A stretch of DNA of 64,000 nt, from positions 1 through 64,000 of the forward strand of contig CAMJPQ010000005.1 of assembly GCA_946407745.1 (NCBI GenBank), given 5' to 3'. The DNA comes from an uncultured Clostridia bacterium (GTDB lineage Bacteria; Bacillota; Clostridia; Christensenellales; Aristaeellaceae). Made by a program: the position numbers and the translations under genes. The notes beneath the pieces were generated by a model. The model saw nothing but the letters and a program-made list of their open reading frames with translations. It was not told the origin of the DNA and searched no databases. Position 1 is the first letter of the stretch. Each line of letters starts with the position of its first letter. This document shows, piece by piece, positions 58,052-64,000 of this stretch.

Positions 58052-59164
58052 ATGGCGCAGGATGAGCTTGGCTGCCTGATGAGGGCAGCGGCCAAGTACC
58101 GCCGCACAGCGGAAGCGGCCCGGCGGGAGGGCATCATCCCATACCGCAGCGAGGGCGGGAAGTGGCTTCCCAGCCCCTATGAGGGGAACAGCTGGTGTAC
58201 GGGCGGATTCTGGCCCGGACTTATGTGGCAGCTGTGGCACCTGACCGGAGACGAATTCTTCAAGGCAGAGGCAAAGCGGACCGGCAGGCTGCTCACGGAC
58301 GAGCTGCGCACCTTCACGGGGCTGCACCATGATGTGGGCTTCATGTATCTGCTCTCCTGCGGGGCGGAGGCCAGGCTGTGCGGCGATGAGCAGGCGCGGG
58401 CGGATACGCTGCACGCGGCCAGTCTGCTCATGGGCCGCTTCAATCCGGTCGGCTTTATCCGCGCGTGGAACGGAGAGAGCCAGAAGGGCTACGCGATCAT
58501 CGACAGCATGATGAGCCTGCCGCTGCTGTGCAGGGCGTCGCGGGAGACAGGCGATCCGCGCTTTGAAAAGGTGGCGGTGATCCACGCGGACACGGTGCTG
58601 AGAGAGTTCTTCCGTGAAAACGGCTCTGTCAGCCACATCATCGAGTTTGATCCGCAGACAGGCAGGCGCGTGGCGGAGCATGCCGGGCAGGGAGCCTTTC
58701 TCGGCTCCAGCTGGAGCCGCGGGCAGGCATGGGGCCTGTACGGCTTCACGCTGATGTATATGAACACAGGGCTTCCGCGCTACCTGAACGCTGCCAGGCG
58801 CATTGCCGGGTACTTCATTGCGCACATCCGCCCGGACGGACTGTGCGACTGCGACCTCGAGCAGCCTGAGGAGACTGAGCGGCTGGACAACATCGCGGGG
58901 GCGATTGCCGCCTGCGCCCTGACAGAGCTGGCCACACTGACGGACTGCATTGAATACGGGCGGGCGGCGGACCGGCTGATGGAAGGAATGCTGACCCGCT
59001 GCGTGGACTGGGAAGAGGACGAACACCTGGGGCTTCTGACCCGCTGCACCGCCAGCTATCACGGCGATGAGGCGGGCACACATACGAACATTGTTTACGG
59101 CGACTTTTTCTTCATCGAGGCGCTGGCAAGGAGAGCCGGCAAAAACGCAATGCTGTGGCTGTGA
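58052..59164 (+). CDS. Glycoside hydrolase family 88 (unsaturated glucuronyl hydrolase-like)
   Basis: A 370-residue (alpha/alpha)6-barrel enzyme. Marks of GH88: NSWCTGGFWPGLMWQLWHLT (~47-66), LHHDVGFMYLLS (~90-101) with one catalytic-type Asp, YAIIDSMMSLPLL (~148-160) with the second Asp, GSSWSRGQAWGLYGFTLMY (~216-234) and YGDFFFIEALAR at the end. These enzymes hydrate and release unsaturated glucuronic acid from oligosaccharides made by polysaccharide lyases. There is no signal peptide, so it acts in the cytoplasm after import. GAGGAGG precedes the ATG; the AKR gene follows after 12 bp. Confidence 0.9.
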   Translation: MAQDELGCLMRAAAKYRRTAEAARREGIIPYRSEGGKWLPSPYEGNSWCTGGFWPGLMWQLWHLTGDEFFKAEAKRTGRLLTDELRTFTGLHHDVGFMYLLSCGAEARLCGDEQARADTLHAASLLMGRFNPVGFIRAWNGESQKGYAIIDSMMSLPLLCRASRETGDPRFEKVAVIHADTVLREFFRENGSVSHIIEFDPQTGRRVAEHAGQGAFLGSSWSRGQAWGLYGFTLMYMNTGLPRYLNAARRIAGYFIAHIRPDGLCDCDLEQPEETERLDNIAGAIAACALTELATLTDCIEYGRAADRLMEGMLTRCVDWEEDEHLGLLTRCTASYHGDEAGTHTNIVYGDFFFIEALARRAGKNAMLWL

Positions 59165-59176
59165 GGAGGAAAAAAC

Positions 59177-60295
59177 ATGGCTGACAACTACGGAACGGGG
59201 AACTTTAAGCTGGGCTTCGGGCTGATGCGCCTGCCAAAGCTGCCGGACGGATCCATGGACATACCGCAGATCTGCGAAATGGCGGACCGCTTTCTGGAGG
59301 CGGGCGGGACCTACTTTGACACCGCCTATGTGTACGACGACGGGGCCAGTGAGGACGCCTTCAAAAGGGCCGTGGTGGACCGCTATCCGCGGGACCGCTA
59401 CACCGTGTGCACCAAGCTGAACGCCGCCATGCGCTGCCACGACGAGGAGAGCGCCAAGCAGCAGTTTTACACCAGCCTGGAGCGCACCGGCGCCGGGTAT
59501 TTCGACTATTACCTGCTGCACGCGCTGCAGCGCAATAACTACAAAAAGTATGAGGAATACCATATCTGGGAGTTTGTTGCCGAGCAGAAGCGCAAGGGGC
59601 TGATCAGGAGGTACGGCTTCTCCTTCCACGCCGACCCTGAACTGCTGGAGGAGCTGCTGCGCGACCACCCGGAGGTGGACCTGGTGCAGCTGCAGATCAA
59701 CTATGCGGACATGGAAAACCCGGGAGTGGCCTCCCGGCGCTGCCTGGAGATATGCCGCGCCCACGGCAAGCCTGTGACGGTGATGGAGCCGGTGAAGGGC
59801 GGCGTGCTGGCCGACCCTATCCCCGAGGTGAAAAGGGCGCTGGACAGCTATGGCAGCGGCGCTTCCTACGCCAGCTGGGCCATCCGGTACGTGGCGGGGC
59901 TGGAGGGCATACTCGTCGTGCTCAGCGGCATGAGCAACCTGGAGCAGATGGAGGACAACCTCAGCTATATGCGCCACTTCACCCCGCTGAATGAGAAGGA
60001 GCAGGAGACGATCCTTCAGGCGCAGGCCGCGCTGGATCAGGACAAGTCCATTCCCTGCACGGGCTGCCATTACTGCACGAAGGGCTGCCCCATGAACATC
60101 CCAATACCGGACATCTTCACGGTGGCAAACCGCCGCAAGGGCAGCGCCGCCTTCCGCACCACCCGTGAATACAACAATGTGACCATCGGCCGCGGACGCG
60201 CCAGCGAGTGCGTGCAGTGCGGTCAGTGCGAAGCCGCGTGCCCCCAGCATCTGCCCATCATCTCGCTGCTGGAGGACTGCAGGTCCATGGAGTAG
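59177..60295 (+). CDS. Aldo/keto reductase with C-terminal 4Fe-4S domain
   Basis: A 372-residue protein. The AKR barrel (~1-270) has FKLGFGLMRLPKLPDGSMDI, TYFDTAYVYDD (catalytic Asp/Tyr region), YFDYYLLHAL and VTVMEPVKGGVLA. The ferredoxin-like tail carries CTGCHYCTKGCPMNIP and CVQCGQCEAACPQHLP. This is the widespread clostridial Fe-S AKR type, different from the paralog at 31142. It is probably co-transcribed with the GH88 gene and may reduce the released sugar acid or related carbonyl; this is inference from position. GAGGAGG precedes the ATG. Confidence 0.9.
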   Translation: MADNYGTGNFKLGFGLMRLPKLPDGSMDIPQICEMADRFLEAGGTYFDTAYVYDDGASEDAFKRAVVDRYPRDRYTVCTKLNAAMRCHDEESAKQQFYTSLERTGAGYFDYYLLHALQRNNYKKYEEYHIWEFVAEQKRKGLIRRYGFSFHADPELLEELLRDHPEVDLVQLQINYADMENPGVASRRCLEICRAHGKPVTVMEPVKGGVLADPIPEVKRALDSYGSGASYASWAIRYVAGLEGILVVLSGMSNLEQMEDNLSYMRHFTPLNEKEQETILQAQAALDQDKSIPCTGCHYCTKGCPMNIPIPDIFTVANRRKGSAAFRTTREYNNVTIGRGRASECVQCGQCEAACPQHLPIISLLEDCRSME

Positions 60296-60308
60296 GAAGC
60301 ATCATCCC

Positions 60309-60331
60309 GCGGGGCGCGTGCCCCGCTTTTT
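60309..60331 (+). terminator. Terminator after the AKR gene
   Basis: GCGGGGC, loop GCGT, GCCCCGC, then five T. Confidence 0.85.
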
Positions 60332-60390
60332 CATTGCCTGTATCTCCGGGAACCTGCCGCGCTCGCAGACCAAACAGCGCAAGACCGCCC

Positions 60391-60419
60391 TTGCGGAGCC
60401 ACGCGGTATGTGTTAGAAT
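60391..60419 (+). promoter_or_regulatory. Promoter for the ecf-truA operon
   Basis: TTGCGG (60391-60396), 17-bp spacer, TAGAAT (60414-60419). Confidence 0.65.
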
Positions 60420-60456
60420 GAGAAAGCCTTTTTGAAAAAGGCAGAGGAGTTGCCAG

Positions 60457-61302
60457 ATGAAGGAAGAACGTTTATCCGCGCGGGATGTGTCCTACACATA
60501 CGAGGAGAGCGCAGACCCCGCGCTGAAGAAAATCAGCCTGAGCATTGAGGCCGGTGAGTTTGTGGCGGTGCTGGGGCACAACGGCTCGGGCAAATCCACC
60601 CTGGCCAAGCTGATGAACGCCCTGTACCTGCCCACGGAGGGGCAGGTGCTGGTGTGCGGCATGGACACGGCGGACGACAGCAGGTTGTGGGATATACGCC
60701 GGCAGGCGGGCATGATTTTCCAGAACCCCGATAACCAGATTGTGGCAACGGTGGTGGAGGAGGATGTTGCCTTCGGCCTGGAAAACCTGGGCGTGCCGCA
60801 CGATGTGATGGTGCCGCGCATCAAGGAGGCACTGAAGGCGGTGCGCATGACAGACTATGCGGAAAGCGCACCGCACATGCTCTCCGGCGGGCAGAAGCAG
60901 CGGGTGGCGATCGCGGGCATCCTTGCCATGCAGCCCAGCTGCCTCATCGCCGATGAGGCCACCGCCATGCTTGACCCCTCCGGACGGCGGGAGGTGCTGG
61001 ATACAGTGTGCCGCCTGAACCGCGAGAAGGGCATCACCGTGGTGTGGATCACCCACTTTATGGAGGAGGCCGCCCAGGCGGATCGGGTAATCGTCATTTC
61101 TGACGGCGAGGAAGCGCTGACCGGCACACCGCGCGAGGTGTTCCGCCAGGTGGACAGAATGCGCGAGCTGCATCTGGATGTTCCGCACATGGCCGCCCTG
61201 GCCCATGAGCTGAGGGAGGAGGGCATGCCTCTCCCGGAGGGCATACTGACGGTGGAAGAAATGGCCGGGGAGGTGATGAAGCTCTTATGTCCATCGAACT
61301 GA
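60457..61302 (+). CDS. ecfA1: Energy-coupling factor transporter ATPase EcfA1
   Basis: A 281-residue ABC ATPase. Walker A GHNGSGKSTLAK (~37-48), Q-loop FQNPDNQIVATVVEEDVAFG (~88-107), which is the EcfA hallmark QNPDNQ with the following EDVAFG, signature LSGGQKQRVAIAG, Walker B CLIADEATAMLDP and the H-loop ITHFMEEA. Together with EcfA2 and EcfT it powers exchangeable S components. AGAGGAG precedes the ATG. It overlaps ecfA2 by 16 nt. Confidence 0.95.
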   Translation: MKEERLSARDVSYTYEESADPALKKISLSIEAGEFVAVLGHNGSGKSTLAKLMNALYLPTEGQVLVCGMDTADDSRLWDIRRQAGMIFQNPDNQIVATVVEEDVAFGLENLGVPHDVMVPRIKEALKAVRMTDYAESAPHMLSGGQKQRVAIAGILAMQPSCLIADEATAMLDPSGRREVLDTVCRLNREKGITVVWITHFMEEAAQADRVIVISDGEEALTGTPREVFRQVDRMRELHLDVPHMAALAHELREEGMPLPEGILTVEEMAGEVMKLLCPSN

Positions 61303-62150
61303 AACAGGTATCCCACACCTATTCTGAGGGCAGCGCTTTCCAGTCTGTGGCGCTGAAAAACATCTCCCTGAAAATTGAAGACGGTGAATTTGTCTGCCTG
61401 GTGGGACACACAGGCTGCGGCAAATCTACCCTGGTGCAGCACCTCAACGGCCTGCTGAAGCCGACAAGCGGCCAGGTGCTGGTGGACGGCGAGGACCTGA
61501 ACGGTGAGCATGTGGACCGCCGGAAGCTTCGCCAGCGGGTCGGGCTGGTGTTTCAGTACCCGGAATATCAGCTGTTTGAAGAGACCGTGGCCAAGGACAT
61601 CGGCTTTGGGCCGAAGAACCTGGGCCTTGACGCCGCGCAGATCGATGCCCGTGTGCGCCGCGCCATGGAGCGCGTTCACATGGATTACAACAAGTACGCG
61701 CAGAGAAGCCCGTTTGAGCTGTCCGGCGGACAGATGCGGCGCGTGGCCATCGCCGGCGTGCTGGCCATGGAGCCGGAGGTGCTGATACTGGACGAGCCCA
61801 CCGCCGGGCTGGACCCGCGCGGGCGGGACAGGATACTGACCATGCTGGAGGAGCTGCACCGGGAGGGCGGCACCATTGTGATGGTCAGCCACTCCATGGA
61901 CGATGTGGCGCGCCTGGCCACGCGGGTGATCGTGCTCGCGCACGGAGAGCTGGTGATGACTGGCACCCCCAGGGAAATCTTCACCCGGCCGGAGCGAATG
62001 GAGGAGATTGGCCTTGGTGTGCCGGACGCGGCGCGCCTGTGTGCCGAGCTGCGCAGGAGAGGACTTGACCTGCCGGAAGACCTTTATACCCAGGCAGAGC
62101 TGAAGGAGCACATCCTCCGGGCCTGGAAGGAGGCGCGCCGTGCTGAATAA
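61287..62150 (+). CDS. ecfA2: Energy-coupling factor transporter ATPase EcfA2
   Basis: A 287-residue ABC ATPase. Walker A GHTGCGKSTL (~34-43), Q-loop FQYPEYQLFEETVAKDIGFG (~84-103), typical of EcfA2/CbiO2, signature LSGGQMRRVAIAG, Walker B VLILDEPTAGLDP and H-loop VSHSMDD. The C-terminal ~60 residues are the usual dimer-contact helices. It overlaps ecfT by 11 nt, so subunit synthesis is translationally coupled. Confidence 0.95.
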   Translation: MSIELKQVSHTYSEGSAFQSVALKNISLKIEDGEFVCLVGHTGCGKSTLVQHLNGLLKPTSGQVLVDGEDLNGEHVDRRKLRQRVGLVFQYPEYQLFEETVAKDIGFGPKNLGLDAAQIDARVRRAMERVHMDYNKYAQRSPFELSGGQMRRVAIAGVLAMEPEVLILDEPTAGLDPRGRDRILTMLEELHREGGTIVMVSHSMDDVARLATRVIVLAHGELVMTGTPREIFTRPERMEEIGLGVPDAARLCAELRRRGLDLPEDLYTQAELKEHILRAWKEARRAE

Positions 62151-62958
62151 TATCACGCTGGGGCAGTACTATCCGGTCAAAAGCCCCATACACAGCCTGG
62201 ACCCGCGCACAAAAATACTGCTGACCGTTGCTCTCATTGTGGCGGTGTTCCTGGTGCACTCGCTGGTGGGGTATGCGCTGCTGCTGCTGTTCCTCTACGC
62301 GGTGTGCCGCGTGGCGAACATCCCCTTCAAAATGCTGCTGCGCGGGCTGAAGCCCCTGCGCTTCATCCTGCTGCTGACCTTCCTGCTGAACCTGTTTTTC
62401 GCCACCGAGGGGAAGCCGCTGGTGCAGTGGTCGTTCATCACCATCACAGACAGCGGCATCAGGCACGCGGTGCACTATTCCCTGCGGCTGCTGTTCCTGG
62501 TGATGGGCACAAGCCTGCTGACGCTGACGACCTCGCCCATCATGCTGTCTGACGGGCTGGAGCTGCTCATGTCTCCGCTGAAGAAGCTCCACTTTCCCGC
62601 CCACGAGCTGGCGATGATGATGTCCATCGCGCTGCGCTTTATCCCCACGCTGATGGATGAAACCGACAAAATCATGAAGGCTCAGATGGCCAGGGGCGCC
62701 GATTTTGAGACCGGCAACCTGATTGCCCGCGCCAAGGCCATGGTGCCGCTGCTGGTGCCACTGTTCGTATCGGCCTTCCGCCGCGCGGGAGATCTGGCCA
62801 TGGCCATGGAGGCGCGCTGCTACCACGGCGGCGAGGGCAGAACGCGCCTTCGAGTACTGCGCATGGGGAGAAATGACCTGGTGGCGGCGCTGTGTGTGGC
62901 GGGGCTGATCGCGCTGCTTGTGCTGGAGGGCCTGCTGCTGCCGGGAGGCCTGTTTTGA
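62140..62958 (+). CDS. ecfT: Energy-coupling factor transmembrane protein EcfT
   Basis: A 272-residue membrane scaffold, GTG start. It begins ITLGQYYPVKSPIHSLDPRT, the strongly conserved EcfT N-terminus. Helices follow, and two coupling motifs contact the ATPases: MKAQMARGADFE (~180) and MAMEARCYHGGEGRTRLR (~223), each an A-R-G/C-type motif. It joins EcfA1/A2 to S components such as FolT (18634-19344) and the one at 34250-34792. It overlaps truA by 4 nt. Confidence 0.94.
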   Translation: MLNNITLGQYYPVKSPIHSLDPRTKILLTVALIVAVFLVHSLVGYALLLLFLYAVCRVANIPFKMLLRGLKPLRFILLLTFLLNLFFATEGKPLVQWSFITITDSGIRHAVHYSLRLLFLVMGTSLLTLTTSPIMLSDGLELLMSPLKKLHFPAHELAMMMSIALRFIPTLMDETDKIMKAQMARGADFETGNLIARAKAMVPLLVPLFVSAFRRAGDLAMAMEARCYHGGEGRTRLRVLRMGRNDLVAALCVAGLIALLVLEGLLLPGGLF

Positions 62959-63737
62959 CGCGCCGCGTGCTGCTGACAGTGGAGTATGACGGGACGGCCT
63001 ACAGCGGCTGGCAGCGGCAGCTGAACGGGCTGGCGGTGCAGCAGGTGCTGGAGGAGGCGCTGACAGACGCCTGCGGGGAGACGATACGCGTCACCGGGGC
63101 CAGCCGCACAGATGCCGGGGTACACGCCCTCGGGCAGCGCGCGCATTTTGACACTGCCAGCGCGATTCCGCCGGAGAAGTATCCCTTTGTGCTGAACACG
63201 CGCCTGCCCGCGGATGTGCGCGTTCACGCGGGGCGCGAGGTGCCACAGGGTTTTCACGCGCGCTTTCTCTCCTGCGGCAAGATGTATACCTACAGGATAC
63301 TGAACAACCGCCACGGGTCGGCCCTGATGCGCAACCGCTGTGTCCATGTGCCTATGCCGCTGGATGACGGGCCGATGCGCCGGGCGCTGGACACGCTGCT
63401 CGGTACGCATGATTTCGCGGCCTTCCAGGCGGCGGGCGGCACCGCAAAAACCACGGTGCGCGAAATACGCGCAGCCCACCTGGAAAGAGAGGGCGAGCTG
63501 CTGACGCTGACGGTGGAGGGCAACGCGTTTCTGTACAACATGGTGCGCATCATTGCCGGAACGCTGATTGAGATCGGCCATCACAAGCGCGGTGAGGACG
63601 CCTTCCTGCGCGCGCTGGACACAAAGGACAGGCTGGCGCTGGGCGTCACCGCGCCGCCGCACGGGCTGGAGCTGACACGGGTGGATTACCCCGAGATGGC
63701 GTTTGTCGACCCGGAGGCTCTGCGGTGGCATGAATAA
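62955..63737 (+). CDS. truA: tRNA pseudouridine(38-40) synthase TruA
   Basis: A 260-residue enzyme converting uridines 38-40 of the tRNA anticodon arm to pseudouridine. VEYDGTAYSGWQRQ is at ~9-22, and the catalytic Asp is in ASRTDAGVHALGQ (~51-63). FHARFLSCGKMYTYRI and FLYNMVRIIAGTLIEIG are further TruA marks. The start is TTG at 62955, preceded by GGGAGG and overlapping the ecfT stop. The ecfA1A2T-truA order is classical for Firmicutes. Confidence 0.95.
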   Translation: MTRRVLLTVEYDGTAYSGWQRQLNGLAVQQVLEEALTDACGETIRVTGASRTDAGVHALGQRAHFDTASAIPPEKYPFVLNTRLPADVRVHAGREVPQGFHARFLSCGKMYTYRILNNRHGSALMRNRCVHVPMPLDDGPMRRALDTLLGTHDFAAFQAAGGTAKTTVREIRAAHLEREGELLTLTVEGNAFLYNMVRIIAGTLIEIGHHKRGEDAFLRALDTKDRLALGVTAPPHGLELTRVDYPEMAFVDPEALRWHE

Positions 63738-63749
63738 GGGGAATCATCA

Positions 63750-64000
63750 ATGCTGCGGATCGCGAACTGCTCTCTTCCACTGGATTACACTGAGGCGGAT
63801 CTTTTGCCGGCTGTGTGCCGAAAGCTGCGCGTGGCGCCGGCGGATGTGCTCAGTGTACGGCTGTACCGCCGCAGTGTGGACGCGCGGGATAAGTCGGATG
63901 TGCATTTTGTGCTGTCTCTTGAGGCAGAGGTGCGCCATGAGGCAGAACTGCTGCGGCGGCTGAAGCCAGGCACCGCGGTGCGGGTGGAGCCGACCCCGGC
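63750..64000 (+). CDS. FAD-dependent dehydrogenase, N-terminal part (runs off the window)
   Basis: An open frame of 83 codons from ATG 63750 to the window edge. It reads MLRIANCSLPLDYTEADLLP and RVAPADVLSVRLYRRSVDAR, then DKSDVHFVLSLEAEV. This matches the N-terminal domain of uncharacterised FAD-dependent dehydrogenases common in Clostridia (LPLDYTEEDL...SVDARKK..HFVYSVDVEV). The FAD-binding GxGxxG part would lie beyond the edge. AAGGGGA precedes the ATG, and it follows truA by 12 bp, in the same operon. Confidence 0.8.
   Translation, partial: MLRIANCSLPLDYTEADLLPAVCRKLRVAPADVLSVRLYRRSVDARDKSDVHFVLSLEAEVRHEAELLRRLKPGTAVRVEPTP

Noticed and set aside
56996-60250. 1084-residue open frame on the minus strand opposite the ApbE-like, GH88 and AKR genes
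   Set aside because: It is a mirror frame of GC-rich genes: its composition is rich in His, Arg, Gln, Ala and Leu, it spans three recognisable genes, and it has no domain or ribosome binding site.

Overview
The window looks like chromosomal DNA of an anaerobic Gram-positive (Firmicutes) bacterium of class Clostridia. The evidence is a SCIFF precursor (six cysteines in forty-five residues) with its radical SAM maturase, an adjacent ferredoxin-like [FeFe] hydrogenase, a group II ECF vitamin transporter core (ecfA1-ecfA2-ecfT-truA), a tetrahydrofolate riboswitch in front of a FolT-type S component, strong GGAGG ribosome binding sites and near-consensus sigma-A promoters. The DNA is GC-rich in most genes, so a gut or rumen lineage of the Oscillospirales/Christensenellales kind is plausible. 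The species cannot be named from the sequence.

Layout. 1-6.2 kb: NUDIX hydrolase, acyltransferase, PLP alpha-oxoamine synthase, secreted Ser/Thr-rich protein, mtnN and a short-chain dehydrogenase. 6.1-8.4 kb (minus): an orphan histidine kinase in an operon with chorismate mutase and shikimate kinase. 8.5-8.9 kb: a non-coding transcription unit with a perfect-consensus promoter and a terminator. 8.9-12.4 kb: GH3 glycosidase, polysaccharide-export type ATPase and rlmH. 12.5-17.2 kb (minus): arginine operon argC-GNAT-argJ-argB-argD. 17.4-23.9 kb (minus): SH3-repeat wall protein, THF riboswitch-folT, an ABCG-like two-gene ABC system, a small secreted protein and an L,D-transpeptidase. 24.2-28.6 kb: secreted protein; ECF sigma factor/zinc-finger anti-sigma/DUF4097 operon behind an ECF-type promoter; BadF-type sugar kinase. 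28.6-36.2 kb: small accessory genes, MFS and MATE exporters, an Fe-S aldo/keto reductase, an ECF S component and a lipoprotein hydrolase. 36.6-39.3 kb: leuC/leuD-like dehydratase divergent from a GntR regulator, with a 26-bp perfect palindrome between them. 39.3-42.2 kb: an AT-richer island of unknown genes and two short-repeat arrays, ending next to tRNA-Ala. 42.3-45.5 kb: lactonase, M50 protease, tRNA-Val and an acetyltransferase. 45.8-49.0 kb (minus): SCIFF precursor, maturase and [FeFe] hydrogenase. 49.1-56.8 kb: an oligopeptide ABC operon (oppA-B-C-D-F) with unusual large insertions in OppB and OppD. 56.8-60.3 kb: ApbE-like membrane protein, GH88 hydrolase and Fe-S aldo/keto reductase. 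60.4-64.0 kb: ecfA1A2T, truA and the start of an FAD-dependent dehydrogenase.

How the parts fit. The ECF core at 60.5-63 kb probably energises the FolT S component at 18.6 kb and the S component at 34.3 kb. Folate uptake appears to be controlled by the THF riboswitch. Carbohydrate genes (GH3, GH88, BadF kinase, lactonase) and the large Opp system fit a heterotroph living on plant or host glycans and peptides. No CRISPR array, rRNA, intact transposase or prophage was seen.

The most interesting unexplained items are the ~270-nt structured RNA candidate at 8.58-8.85 kb, the ~245-residue coiled-coil insertion inside the OppD ATPase core, the repeated TVGQ-type units in the ABC permease at 19.6 kb, and the two short-repeat arrays (TGTGACC about every 20 bp; CATACGAT at 21-bp steps) in the island at 41-42 kb.
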